The notes: generated by a model from the letters alone, not told the origin. Shown: positions 39,100 to 48,807, counted from the stretch's first letter. The stretch is 64,000 nt of DNA from an uncultured Myxococcales bacterium (GCA_903924465.1 CAIYBN010000054.1:101503-165502), one strand, 5' to 3'. Program-made: numbers and translations.

Positions 39100-39536
39100 C
39101 GCAGGTCTCCGCGCCCGCCAGGACTGGCAGGCCGTCCAGAACGCCGGAGTGACATCGCCATCCGGGCGCGCGCAGCTTTGGAACTTCCAAACCGCCGCTG
39201 ACAGGGCATTGTGCCGAGGCGGCCGTGGTCGTCAAGGTGTAGGAAGCCGGGGCATGCCGCCAGACCATGTGCCGAAGCGCTCGGGGCGCACGCGACCGCG
39301 GCCAAGCTGCCCACAGCTCGGTGCACTGCGATGGGTACGCCCGGTCGGTTGCAGCGCATGGAGGTGGTTCGCCGCGCATGCGGGGCACAATTCCCCTGAT
39401 TTCGCGACGATTTCGGTTGAATCGGCCGGCCAAGCCCCCTAAGATTCCCCCCGCGTGGTCTACCGCGTGCCGACCGTCGGCAGGCCCTTCGATGGGCCGG
39501 CCCGGGCGCGGGCGAATGGCATCACGAGGGGGAATC
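39100..39536. other. Divergent intergenic region
   Basis: 437 bp between the phosphoesterase gene (minus) and the somatomedin-B-type lipoprotein gene (plus). It holds an inverted repeat GGCCC-TTCGAT-GGGCC (39483-39498) about 40 nt before the lipoprotein start and a GAGGGGG ribosome binding site. I see no credible gene, although frames run on upstream of the lipoprotein start to 39267. Confidence 0.45.
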
Positions 39537-41810
39537 ATGGGACTGAAATACTGCTGCGTCATCCTGGCCCTGGCGTTTGCCGGCTGTAGCTCCGGCGCGT
39601 CCACATCGTCGACCGCCGGCACCGGCGCGACCTGCCACACGTCCGGCGACTGCCTGTCCGCCGAGAACTGTGTCGGCGGCTTCTGCGTTGGCGCTTGTGC
39701 GACGTCGGCAGATTGCAACAGCGGCCAGAGCTGCAGCAAAGGCAAGTGCCTGGCCGGCGGGCAACTGGCGGACGCGTTGGGTGGCGGCGACGTGGGCGGC
39801 GACAGCGGCAGCACGAGCGAGTCGGACACCTTCGGCGGCGGCGGGGACAGCAGTGTCAGCGATCTGATGCCCAGCGACACCGGCTGCGGCACCGGTGTCT
39901 GTTGCCAAGCCGATGCCGAGTGCGCCGATCAGGATCCATGCACCACGGACAGCTGCGTCTCCGGCGTCTGTGTCCATCCCCGCCAAGCGACCGCCGCGTG
40001 TGCCTGTGCCGGCACCAAGGACTGCGACGACGGCAACAGCTGCACGGCCGACAAATGCCTGCTTGGCGTCTGCAGCTATGCGGCACTCAGCAACCCCAAA
40101 GGCAAGGACCCGGCGTGCTGCGCCACGGTCGACGATTGCGTCGATCCGAGCGGCGCCACGAACGGCAGTTGCGTCCAATTCCGCTGCAGCTACGTCGCGG
40201 TTGTGTTGTGTGCCGGCGACACGGAATGCAACGACAACGACCCGTGCACCACCGACGGCTGCCAGAACGGCAAATGCGGCAACGCGCCGATTCCCGGCTG
40301 CTGCAAGTCCGATGCGGCGTGCAGCGACACCAACCCCTGCACGACCGACAGCTGCGTCGCCAACGCCTGCCAGCACGCGGAATCCGTGACACCCTGCTGC
40401 GCCAGCGACGCCGATTGCAGCGACGGCGACGCGTGCACCAAGGACGCCTGCGCCGCAACGGTCTGTTCGCACACGGTCGATCCCTCCTGCTGCAAGGTCG
40501 ACGGCGACTGCGCCGACACCGACCCGTGCACCAAGGACGCTTGCCTCAGCAACAAGTGCGGCCACACCGCCATCTCTGGCTGCTGCAAAGGCGACGCCGA
40601 CTGCAACGACCAGAACTTTTGCACGACCGACGCGTGCCAGACCAACGTCTGCAGCCACGCCGCCATCGCCAACTGCTCGCTGACCCAATGCGGCAACAGC
40701 GCGTGCGACACCGGCGAGACGTGCAAGAACTGCGCGCAGGACTGCGGCGCTTGCCCGCCCACGTGCGGCGACGCGAGCTGCAACGGCACCGAGACCTGCA
40801 AGACGTGCTCAGCCGACTGCGGCGCTTGCCCACCGGTCTGCGGCGACGGCGTCTGCGCGTTGGCGGAGAACTGCACAAGCTGCGTCCAGGACTGCGGCGC
40901 CTGCGTCGGCAGCTGCGGCGACGGCACGTGTTCCAAAACGGAGACGTGCAAGACCTGCCCCGGGGACTGCGGTGCCTGTGTCGGCACGTGCGGCGATGGC
41001 AGCTGCGTCTTGCCGGAGGACTGCTCGTCCTGCTCGGCCGACTGCGGTCCGTGTGCCGTTTGCGGTGACGGCGTCTGCGCCGCGTCGGAGAACTCTGTCG
41101 ACTGTCCCAAAGACTGCACGCCGGTCAGCACCGGGCCGTCCTGCGTCAACAATTGCACCAAGAGCCTGACGGCGATGGGCGGCACCTGCTCGTGCAAGGC
41201 GAGTTGCGTCGGCGCCGGCGACTGCTGCAGCGACTACCAGGCGGCATGCGTCGCCACCGCCGGCTCCTGCGCCAACAAATGCGGCACCACGTCGGCCACC
41301 GCGGGCTGCTTCTGCGACACCAAGTGCGTCGCCGCGGGCGATTGCTGCAGCGACTTCCAGGCGAAGTGCAACACGGTGCCCGCCACCGGGTCGTGCTCCG
41401 GGAACTGCGGCAGCAGCACGGGCGTGAAATTCGCTGGCGGCACTTGCTACTGCGATTCGGCCTGCAGCGGCATCGGCGACTGCTGTGCCGACATCGCCAC
41501 CACGTGCCCCGGGAGTTCGTCGGGCGACTCGTGCGCCGGCGCGTGCGGCAGCTTCTCACCCAGCGGCAATTGCCTGTGCGATTACAGTTGCCTCACCGAC
41601 ATGACCGGCTGTTGCAAGGACTTTGGCACCACCTGCGGCAGCGCCAGCACGTCCGGCGCGTGCTTGACTGCCGCGAAGTCCGAATGCGCGGTCTGCGGCG
41701 ACTCGCCGATCAGCGGCTGTTCGTGTGACCCAACCTCGTTCGAGTGTGCAATCGACACCAACGGCGCGCTCGGCTTGTGCTGCCACGGCGCGGCAAAGTG
41801 CTGTCCGTAG
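39537..41810 (+). CDS. Cys-rich lipoprotein with four somatomedin-B-like domains
   Basis: 757 residues; ATG 39537 has GAGGGGG 6 nt upstream. The lipobox is LAFAGC. After a Gly/Ser-rich acidic spacer there are about seven units of CxxDADCxDxDPCTTDSC...CxH type. Six units of C-G-D-G-x-C-x-x-x-E-x-C-x-x-C-x-x-D-C-G-x-C follow. From about residue 535 come four domains matching the eukaryotic somatomedin B fold: C-x-x-x-C...C-x-C-D-x-x-C...[GT]-D/G-C-C-x-D-[FYI]-x-x-x-C (SCANKCG, GCFCDTKCVAAGDCCSDFQ; three further copies). A short C-terminal Cys cluster ends CCHGAAKCCP. Somatomedin B domains in animals bind plasminogen activator inhibitor and integrin-type partners; here a surface adhesion role is only inferred. 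No known bacterial function. Confidence 0.85.
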   Translation: MGLKYCCVILALAFAGCSSGASTSSTAGTGATCHTSGDCLSAENCVGGFCVGACATSADCNSGQSCSKGKCLAGGQLADALGGGDVGGDSGSTSESDTFGGGGDSSVSDLMPSDTGCGTGVCCQADAECADQDPCTTDSCVSGVCVHPRQATAACACAGTKDCDDGNSCTADKCLLGVCSYAALSNPKGKDPACCATVDDCVDPSGATNGSCVQFRCSYVAVVLCAGDTECNDNDPCTTDGCQNGKCGNAPIPGCCKSDAACSDTNPCTTDSCVANACQHAESVTPCCASDADCSDGDACTKDACAATVCSHTVDPSCCKVDGDCADTDPCTKDACLSNKCGHTAISGCCKGDADCNDQNFCTTDACQTNVCSHAAIANCSLTQCGNSACDTGETCKNCAQDCGACPPTCGDASCNGTETCKTCSADCGACPPVCGDGVCALAENCTSCVQDCGACVGSCGDGTCSKTETCKTCPGDCGACVGTCGDGSCVLPEDCSSCSADCGPCAVCGDGVCAASENSVDCPKDCTPVSTGPSCVNNCTKSLTAMGGTCSCKASCVGAGDCCSDYQAACVATAGSCANKCGTTSATAGCFCDTKCVAAGDCCSDFQAKCNTVPATGSCSGNCGSSTGVKFAGGTCYCDSACSGIGDCCADIATTCPGSSSGDSCAGACGSFSPSGNCLCDYSCLTDMTGCCKDFGTTCGSASTSGACLTAAKSECAVCGDSPISGCSCDPTSFECAIDTNGALGLCCHGAAKCCP

Positions 41811-41916
41811 GCGCGGGTCGGACGCTGGACATGCCTGCGGTGTCTGGAGTTCGAATTCACGCTCGCGGTGAGTATGCTCAGGTTCCTCTTACAGCGAGAC
41901 AAGAAGGCCGACAACC

Positions 41917-42156
41917 ATGACCGAAACCACGTGTGCTGCTGCCATCCTGGACTTGCTGACCCTCTATCCCGACTGCGAAATGCGCGCTGCCGACGTCTGG
42001 TCCGAGCTGGATGAACGGTGGGAGGAGGCGCTGGTGCGCAGCACGCTGGAGGCACTCGTGGCCGATGGCAGCGTGTCGCGGCTCAACCACGACGGCGAGC
42101 ACTGGTATTCGGTCGCGATCCGACTGTTGGAGGCGACAGCATGGCTGGACGCCTGA
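41917..42156 (+). CDS. Small winged-helix-like protein
   Basis: 79 residues; AAGGC lies about 9 nt before the ATG. The sequence CAAAILDLLTLYPDCEMRAADVWSEL...VRSTLEALVADGSVSRLNH...WYSVA reads as helix-helix-recognition helix-wing of an MarR/BlaI/PadR-like winged helix, truncated to one domain. A short regulator is the best guess. It overlaps the next gene (beta-lactamase-fold lipoprotein) by 16 nt, so the two are cotranscribed and coupled. This recalls BlaI-type regulation of a beta-lactamase-like gene, although the partner here is a surface hydrolase. Confidence 0.6.
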   Translation: MTETTCAAAILDLLTLYPDCEMRAADVWSELDERWEEALVRSTLEALVADGSVSRLNHDGEHWYSVAIRLLEATAWLDA

Positions 42157-44015
42157 CATTGAGACCCAAACGCGCCACTCGTGTGTGGCCCTGGTCGCGG
42201 GTTCCTGGTCTCGTGTCTGGCGCGCGCGCACTGGCAGCGGTGGTGCTGATGTCTGCCTGTGCGCACACCGCCGGTGTGGCCGACACCGCGGGGACGACTT
42301 GCGCGTCAGGCGATGATTTTTGCGACGGTGCCGACGCCAGCGCCACGGACCTCGATGCGACCACGGACGCCACGCCAGGCACCGATGCCGCACCAGCCGA
42401 GGTCGCGGTTTCTGGCGACGCCGGCCCGGAGACCGCCGACGCGGATGTGGCAGCGGCGACGAACGCACAGAACTTGGCGTGCCAGAAGGATCTCACCGCG
42501 CAGTGGGCGACAACGCCACCGGCAGTCGGCATGGGCTCGCCCGACAGCATCGCCAGTTACGACCAGGTCATCGGTGGCCTGATGGCCCAACACAACGTGC
42601 CAGGCGGGGCGATTGCGGTCACGCAAAACGGCCACCTTGTGCTGGCGCGGGCATGGGGTTTCGCCAACACCGCCAGCCAGCAACCCAGTCACCCGGCTCA
42701 GCTGTTTCGCATCGCCAGCTTGAGCAAACAGCTCACTGCGACGGCAATCCTGCAGCTGGTGGAAGCCGGTAAGCTGAGTCTGGACGCGCCGGCCTTTGCC
42801 TATCTCCCCGGCCTCCAGCCGCTTCCGGGCAAAACGCTAAATCCGCAGCTCGCCGCGATTACCATCTGGCACCTGCTGAACCACACGGGCGGCTGGAACC
42901 GCGAGCACGAAACTGTGGGCGATCCGATGTTCCAATCGCTGACCATCGCCGCGGCGCTGGGTACGCCTGGTCCGGCCAGCGCGACCGACACGATCCGCTA
43001 CATGCTCGACAAGCCGACCAGCTACGCGCCAGGATCGACCTACTGCTACTCCAACTTTGGCTACGCGGTGCTGGGCGCCATTCTGGAACAGGTCACGGCG
43101 ACGCCATACCCCGCGTATATCCAGCAGAAGATCCTGGCGCCGCAACAAGTCACCGACATGATCATCGGCGGTTCGCTGCAATCGCAAGCAGCGCCTGAAG
43201 AAGTCACGTATTACGATTACCCCGGCGCTGGCTTGGCAAAGTCGGTCTTTCCGGACGTTCCCGGACCCGTGCCGTGGCCCTACGGCGGCTTCAACATGGC
43301 GGCGCTGATGGCGCATGGCGGCTGGATCGCGTCGCCGATCGATCTGCTGCGATTCGCCGTGAGCGTGGACAAATACGTGGGCACGCCGAGCCTGCTGACC
43401 GCACAAAGCCTTTCCGCCATGCTGGCGAATCCAAAAGTGCCGTCCTGCAACGCCGATGGCAGCACGTCGGCCGCGTCAGCAGCGTCCTGGTATGGCTTTG
43501 GCTTCCAGGTCAACCAGTACGGCAACTACTGGCACACCGGCTCCCTGCCTGGCACGGCAACCGAAGACGTCGTCGCCAATAACGGCTTCAATTTCGCGGC
43601 GTTCTTCAATACGCGGCCGGCGAACAGCAACCAGTTCGCCAGCGACCTCGACAGCGCGCTGTGGACCGCGTTCAAAGGCGTCAGCGCGTGGACGAGTGAG
43701 GATTTCTTTGATGAATTCGGCACCTGTTCCGCTTGGATGACCGCGGATCAGTACGCAGTGGCTTTGGCGGCGGCTGTCGCAGCGGGACAATTTCCCGCCC
43801 GCGTGGAAGGAAAAATGGTTGGAAGCACAGCGCAATTTTGCGGACAGTTCATGCCGCTGCACGCTGGTTCGACGTTCCAGAGCGGCCTCCACCTCGACTG
43901 CGTGACCTACCAAGCGCAGGCGGCGCAGGCGCAGCAAGCTGGGCGCAGCTTGATCAGCCTGCAGACGTTCACCGATCCCGGCGGACTCACGCGCTTTCAG
44001 GCGACGTGGCAATAA
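42141..44015 (+). CDS. Serine hydrolase lipoprotein, class C beta-lactamase fold
   Basis: 624 residues from ATG 42141; the frame is open earlier (42018) but the lipobox supports this start. The signal peptide ends LMSACAH. An Asp/Ala/Thr-rich acidic spacer of about 70 residues follows. The catalytic domain has SLSKQ (SxxK, Ser near residue 193), YSNFGY (YxN, near 302), and YWHTGSLPG as the candidate third motif. This is the beta-lactamase/D-aminopeptidase/esterase family EstB-like arrangement. The C-terminal 170 residues are a separate domain (AWTSEDFFDEFG onward). It probably hydrolyses a peptide or ester at the surface. It overlaps the small winged-helix gene, and a second such hydrolase (22465-23607) is in this window. 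Confidence 0.83.
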   Translation: MAGRLTLRPKRATRVWPWSRVPGLVSGARALAAVVLMSACAHTAGVADTAGTTCASGDDFCDGADASATDLDATTDATPGTDAAPAEVAVSGDAGPETADADVAAATNAQNLACQKDLTAQWATTPPAVGMGSPDSIASYDQVIGGLMAQHNVPGGAIAVTQNGHLVLARAWGFANTASQQPSHPAQLFRIASLSKQLTATAILQLVEAGKLSLDAPAFAYLPGLQPLPGKTLNPQLAAITIWHLLNHTGGWNREHETVGDPMFQSLTIAAALGTPGPASATDTIRYMLDKPTSYAPGSTYCYSNFGYAVLGAILEQVTATPYPAYIQQKILAPQQVTDMIIGGSLQSQAAPEEVTYYDYPGAGLAKSVFPDVPGPVPWPYGGFNMAALMAHGGWIASPIDLLRFAVSVDKYVGTPSLLTAQSLSAMLANPKVPSCNADGSTSAASAASWYGFGFQVNQYGNYWHTGSLPGTATEDVVANNGFNFAAFFNTRPANSNQFASDLDSALWTAFKGVSAWTSEDFFDEFGTCSAWMTADQYAVALAAAVAAGQFPARVEGKMVGSTAQFCGQFMPLHAGSTFQSGLHLDCVTYQAQAAQAQQAGRSLISLQTFTDPGGLTRFQATWQ

Positions 44016-44305
44016 CGCCGTCCCGACCTGATCGCTGCCTTTGCGCGCGGCGTGGCGCCATGGATGCTTGCCTGCGGCTTGCGTTTCTTCAAACGCCCAT
44101 TGGAGTTGGACGCCAGGAAGCAGGCTGAATCCTCAAAGCCATGAAATCCAAAGCGATACTCCGCGCTTGACGCGAAAGCCTGACCGGGCCATCCTGAGAG
44201 GACAGCGCAGAAGCGACCGCAAGGCGCGGTCACGGTCGAGGAGTGGTTGCAGGCGGCTTGGCATCGGTGCGATTTCGACGCCGGCATTTTGCCGTGTAAG
44301 GTTTC

Positions 44306-46258
44306 ATGAAACCAGCACGTTCCATCGGCGACGTCAAGGAGACCCACGTCGCGTCGGATTTCCTCGTCACCCTGGACGCCCTCGGTATTGGGACGTTTAC
44401 GATCGACCATGTGCGCGGCACGATCGCGGCATGCGATGACACTTTTGCCCACATGTTCGGGTATGAAGACGCCGCCGCGATGCTGGGCGTCAGCGTTCAG
44501 GACCACTATGCCGATCCGCGTGAACGCGACGAAGCGACGGTGCGGATCTACGGCCATCCCGACCTGAAGCGCGACGGGTACATCCGCTTTGAGGCGCAGC
44601 GCACACGGCGGGATGGCACGCCCATCGATGTCCTGATGTCGCTGGTGCCAACGTTCGGACGCGACGGCACCGTCACGATTGTCTCAGGCGTGGCTGAACG
44701 CTTGGACAAACGTCTCAACGCGGAGCGGGCGTTTCGTTCGAGTGAAGAGCGCTTTCGGGTGCTGTTCGACAGCAGCGCGGTGGGCATGGCGCTGGCCACG
44801 CCGACGGGGACGATCGTGCGCGTCAACCACGCGTTTTGCAACTTCTTGTCTTGCTCCGAGGCGAAACTTGTCGGGCGGCAACTCATCGACCTCGTGGAGC
44901 CGGAACTGCGTGCGGAGGCGGAGGCACAGCTTTCCGTGCTGCCCGACGTGGGCGCGGGCATGCCGCCGCCGAGCGGTGGCGCCGAGTGGCGTTTTCAACG
45001 TGCCGACGGCGAGCCGGTCTGGGGCCAAGTCAGCAACTCCTGGCTTGCGGACGATGGCGTGCCCCACACGCGCGTGCTCATCGTGCAGGACACCACGCGG
45101 CGCAAACAGGCCGAGGCGGTCGTGGCGCGCGTGGAGAAACTGGAGGCGGTGGGCCTGCTGGCGGGCGGTATTGCCCATGATTTCAACAATTTGCTAACCG
45201 TGATGCTCGGCAACATCGAACTCGCGCTGGACGACAGCGGGTTGGCGCCCTCCGTCAGGAATGCGCTGGACCAAGCCCAGCTCTCGGGGAGGCGGGCGCG
45301 GGATCTGACCAAGCAACTGATCACGTTCGCGCGCGGCGGCGGGCCGGTGAAGAAGGCGGTGTCCGTCGTCCAGATTGCCGAAGAGACAGCGGAATTCTGC
45401 CTGTGCGGCACCCGCAGTCGGGCGGTGTTCAACCAGGATGCGGACCTGCACGCTGTGGAGGTTGATCCGGGACAGATCGGCCAAGTCTTCCAGAATCTGC
45501 TGCTGAATGCCGCCGAGGCCATGCCCGCTGGGGGGGCGATTCGCCTGCATTTTGCCAACGCAGCGATCGGTGTTGGCGCGCATCCCACGTTGCCGCCGGG
45601 CAGCTACGTCCGCATCGAGGTGCAGGACGCCGGCGCGGGCATCCCCGACAAGATCGTGTCACGCATTTTCGATCCGTATTTTTCAACCAAAGCGCGGGGC
45701 AGTGGTCTGGGCCTCGCGACTGTTCAGTCGATCGTGCGGCGGCACGGCGGCGACGTCGATGTCCACTCGCGTCCCGGTCAGGGCACGCGGTTTGGGCTGT
45801 ATTTGCCTGCCACCGCACAGGCGCCCGCTGGCCAACCAAACGTTCCCGACGCGCCGCAGCCCGCGCTCGGGGCATTGCGCGTCCTGGTGATGGACGACGA
45901 ACATTCCGTCTGTGACGTGGCGCAGGCGAGCCTTCAGCGCGAAGGACACCTCGTGTCCACGACGCCAGATGGCCAACAGGCGGTCGCGGAATTTGCGCGT
46001 GCCCTGCGGGCTGGCCAACCGTACGACATCGTGATCCTCGACCTGACCGTGCGCGGTGGCATGGGTGGCGTGGAAGCCCTGCGACATCTGCGCGCTCTCG
46101 ACCCAACGGTGCGGGCGATCGTGTCGAGCGGCTACAACGACGACCCCGTGATGGCGAATTGCCGCGCCGCCGGATTTCACGGCGTGGTCCCCAAGCCGTT
46201 CACGTTCGCGGAACTGTGTGGCGCCGTGCGTTCCGTGATGGCGAACGAAAACGGTTGA
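44306..46258 (+). CDS. PAS-PAS hybrid histidine kinase with receiver domain
   Basis: 650 residues; AAGG 5 nt before ATG. No membrane helix is seen. Two PAS domains (about 15-135 and 145-270; SERRFRVLFDSSAVGMALATP style) are followed by a HisKA dimerisation helix (GGIAHDFNNLLTVMLGNIEL) with the phospho-His, and a HATPase domain (DPGQIGQVFQNLLLNAAEAM, DAGAGIP, SGLGLATVQSIVRRHGG). A C-terminal receiver follows (VLVMDDEHSVCDVAQASL; phosphoacceptor Asp in VILDLTV; SSGY; PKPF). It senses a cytoplasmic signal and feeds a phosphorelay; no partner response regulator is adjacent. The gene stands alone on the plus strand, followed by the IgGFc-binding-like lipoprotein gene. Confidence 0.9.
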   Translation: MKPARSIGDVKETHVASDFLVTLDALGIGTFTIDHVRGTIAACDDTFAHMFGYEDAAAMLGVSVQDHYADPRERDEATVRIYGHPDLKRDGYIRFEAQRTRRDGTPIDVLMSLVPTFGRDGTVTIVSGVAERLDKRLNAERAFRSSEERFRVLFDSSAVGMALATPTGTIVRVNHAFCNFLSCSEAKLVGRQLIDLVEPELRAEAEAQLSVLPDVGAGMPPPSGGAEWRFQRADGEPVWGQVSNSWLADDGVPHTRVLIVQDTTRRKQAEAVVARVEKLEAVGLLAGGIAHDFNNLLTVMLGNIELALDDSGLAPSVRNALDQAQLSGRRARDLTKQLITFARGGGPVKKAVSVVQIAEETAEFCLCGTRSRAVFNQDADLHAVEVDPGQIGQVFQNLLLNAAEAMPAGGAIRLHFANAAIGVGAHPTLPPGSYVRIEVQDAGAGIPDKIVSRIFDPYFSTKARGSGLGLATVQSIVRRHGGDVDVHSRPGQGTRFGLYLPATAQAPAGQPNVPDAPQPALGALRVLVMDDEHSVCDVAQASLQREGHLVSTTPDGQQAVAEFARALRAGQPYDIVILDLTVRGGMGGVEALRHLRALDPTVRAIVSSGYNDDPVMANCRAAGFHGVVPKPFTFAELCGAVRSVMANENG

Positions 46259-46375
46259 GGGACAGGCCGCGTGGCCCGCCGCGGTCCAGTTTGTAGCGAC
46301 GTCAGGGCGGTCAGACAGTTGCCCCGCCCGGCAGAGTTTGCCAAGCTGCGACAGAGAACCCTGCTGGAGTCGATT

Positions 46376-48487
46376 GTGCCACATTCCCCTCGCTTCCCCA
46401 TTCTCCTGCTGGCCGCGTTGCTCACCACGGCCTGCTCGTCTACTTCCGGTGGCGGCGGTGGCTCCTTCTTCGCCAAAGATGCATCCGGTGACGGCATCGC
46501 GTTGAAGCTGGACACATTGGGCAACAAGGACGGGGTGCTTTCCGACGCGACCGACAGCGCCGTGGACGGCACCGACAGCGACGTTGGCGCGACCACCGAG
46601 GACGGCCAGATCGGCAGCGACGCGCTGTTCGACCCCGACGCGCCCGACTTCGGCGGCTTTTTTGACGACGACGGCACGACGACCGCCGACACGGGCGGCA
46701 ATTTGGACAACTGCACGGCGGGAACGCAGGTCTGCCAAGGCGCCACCTCAGTCATCTGCGACGGCGCCGGCGGCGTCAGCTCCAGTACTGTCTGCCCCGA
46801 CACGTGCGCGCCCGCGCTCGGTTGCGTCCTGTGCATCCCCGGATCGACAACGTGTGACGGCAACGGCGCCAAGAAATGCAGCGACGACGGCAGCGCCTGG
46901 CTCGACTCCAGCTGCGACGCGGAGCTCGGACTCAGCTGCGACCTCACGCTCGGCAAGTGCGTCGGTCCGTGCGCCAACACGACGTTGGAGCGCTCCTACA
47001 TCGGCTGCGAGTACTATCCGACCGTGACCAGCAACGGCCAATTGTACAACGGCTTCGACTTTGCGGTCGCCATTGCCAACGCCTCCAAGGACAGCGCGGA
47101 CATCGTCATCTACCAGGGCACGAAGCTGATTGCGACGCAGAAAGTCGCGCCCGGCAGCGTTGTGGCAGTCAAGCTGCCTTGGGTCCCACAGCTGAAGCAC
47201 GACGCGTCCACCGCCCAGACCAAAGCCGCATTCGACGCCATATTCACCAGCGCGTTGGTCGCGAATGGCGCGTATCACTTGAAGAGTACGCGGCCTGTCA
47301 CGGTGTCGCAGTTCAACCCGCTGGAATTCCAGATTCCGTCAGACGGCATCTGCCCCGATATCATGAACGTGGGCACATGCAATTCCTACACCAACGACGC
47401 GTCGATGCTGCTGCCAGTCAACGCGCTGGGCAAGACGTACTACGCGGTCTCGCTGGCGTCGGGCGGCTTCTGGAGTCCGACCCTCAAACTGCTGTCCTCG
47501 CCGGGTTTTGTGACCATCGTCGGCACGGTGAACGGCACCAAGGTGCACGTGGATGCCGCGGGCAAGGTGCGCCCCGGGCAGGGTGTCACGGCGATGGCGA
47601 TCGGCGCGGGGCAGGACTTCATCCTGAACGCCGGCGACGTGCTGCAGCTGATGAGTCAAACGCCGCCCAATCCCGCCAGCACGACGTCCTGTGCGACGCA
47701 GCCGAGTGGCGCCAAGCTGTGCCCGTGGGTGGCGGGTTACGACCTGACGGGCTCGCACATCACGGCGTCGGCGCCGGTTCAGGTGATTGGTGGCCACGAC
47801 TGCGCCAATGTGCCGGGGACCAGCGCGGCGTGCGATCACGTGGAGGAGTCGCTGTTCCCGGTCACGACCTGGGGCAATTCCGTGCTGGTCGCGCCACCGC
47901 AATCGGTGACGGGCGCGGCGACGGCGAACGGCAAGCCGGACGTGCAGCTGATCCGCATCCTGTCGGGCACCGATGGCAACCAGCTGACCTTTGACCCGCC
48001 GATCGCGGCTCTGGGCACGCCGACGCTCAATGCAGGCGCGTTTCTGGATGTGCCGATGGACAACAAAGGCTATCAAATCAATGGCACTGGACCGATTCTC
48101 GTCGCGCAGTTCATGGCGAGCGGCGACAAAGTCGATCCGGCGGACTCGGGAACTCCGGCGTCCAAGGGCGATCCAAGCCTGTCGCTGGCCGTGCCGTCGT
48201 CGCAATTCCGCAAGGATTACGTATTTCTGGTGCCGGATTCCTACACCTACGACTTCATCAACGTCATCGCCCCGACCGGCGCGACGCTCCAGTTGGATGG
48301 CGCGCCGTTGACCGCCGCCTTCACGCCCATCGGGACCAGCGGCTTTGGCGTGGCGCGCAAGATGCTCACCGGCGGCAACCACGCCATCACCGGCGGGAGC
48401 GCTTTTGGCGTTGTCGTCTACGGCTACGCGGCCTACACGAGCTACATGTACCCGGGCGGCTTGAACCTCGGCGTCAAGGGTCCGTAA
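46376..48487 (+). CDS. IgGFc-binding-like surface lipoprotein
   Basis: 703 residues from GTG 46376 (GGAG 8 nt upstream); an earlier in-frame start at 46271 would bury the signal peptide. The signal ends LLTTACSS (lipobox), and a Gly run and acidic Asp spacer follow. A Cys-containing region (TCDGNGAKKCSDDGSAWLDS) leads to a long beta-rich C-terminal domain (about residues 205-700) that fits the IgGFc-binding N-terminal family: CEYYPTVTSNGQLYNGFDFAVAIANAS, ADIVIYQGTKLI, QVIGGHDCANVPGTSAACDHVEESLFPVTTWG, and VFLVPDSYTYDFINV. Eukaryotic relatives bind IgG Fc; the bacterial function is unknown, probably adhesion. It ends in a strong hairpin. Confidence 0.82.
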   Translation: MPHSPRFPILLLAALLTTACSSTSGGGGGSFFAKDASGDGIALKLDTLGNKDGVLSDATDSAVDGTDSDVGATTEDGQIGSDALFDPDAPDFGGFFDDDGTTTADTGGNLDNCTAGTQVCQGATSVICDGAGGVSSSTVCPDTCAPALGCVLCIPGSTTCDGNGAKKCSDDGSAWLDSSCDAELGLSCDLTLGKCVGPCANTTLERSYIGCEYYPTVTSNGQLYNGFDFAVAIANASKDSADIVIYQGTKLIATQKVAPGSVVAVKLPWVPQLKHDASTAQTKAAFDAIFTSALVANGAYHLKSTRPVTVSQFNPLEFQIPSDGICPDIMNVGTCNSYTNDASMLLPVNALGKTYYAVSLASGGFWSPTLKLLSSPGFVTIVGTVNGTKVHVDAAGKVRPGQGVTAMAIGAGQDFILNAGDVLQLMSQTPPNPASTTSCATQPSGAKLCPWVAGYDLTGSHITASAPVQVIGGHDCANVPGTSAACDHVEESLFPVTTWGNSVLVAPPQSVTGAATANGKPDVQLIRILSGTDGNQLTFDPPIAALGTPTLNAGAFLDVPMDNKGYQINGTGPILVAQFMASGDKVDPADSGTPASKGDPSLSLAVPSSQFRKDYVFLVPDSYTYDFINVIAPTGATLQLDGAPLTAAFTPIGTSGFGVARKMLTGGNHAITGGSAFGVVVYGYAAYTSYMYPGGLNLGVKGP

Positions 48488-48524
48488 GGCTACGGCGCGG
48501 CAGGAAATCGCGCCGATACGGACC
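48479..48524 (+). terminator. Two-step hairpin overlapping the stop codon
   Basis: GGTCCGTA (48479-48486) pairs with TACGGACC (48517-48524). Inside, GGCGCG (48494-48499) pairs with CGCGCC (48509-48514) around a 9-nt loop. The TAA stop of the IgGFc-like gene is 48485-48487. A T-tract is absent. It is the same layout as the 9904-9940 hairpin. The following 283 bp (48525-48807) before mlaE show no gene. Confidence 0.6.
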
Positions 48525-48807
48525 TTGCCCCCGTGCGCCGAGACGCCACCGTTGCAATTCGAGTTGTCGTCGTTTTCGCCCGCGCCGCCCGAAAGCACCA
48601 GCGAACTTTCCAAGGCATCCGATTCTGCACGCAGAAACGCGCCAGACGCGGCGGATTGCGCCCGTCCGCGGCACTTCCCGCTTCCAGCATCCGCGTTTAC
48701 ACTTGGCGGCTGCGGCACATCGCCGCGTGGACCAGCATGAGCGCCTCCTCCCCTCCACGTTTCGCCTGCTCAACGATCGCCAGCGCGTGGCGCAGGGAGG
48801 CCGGCGC

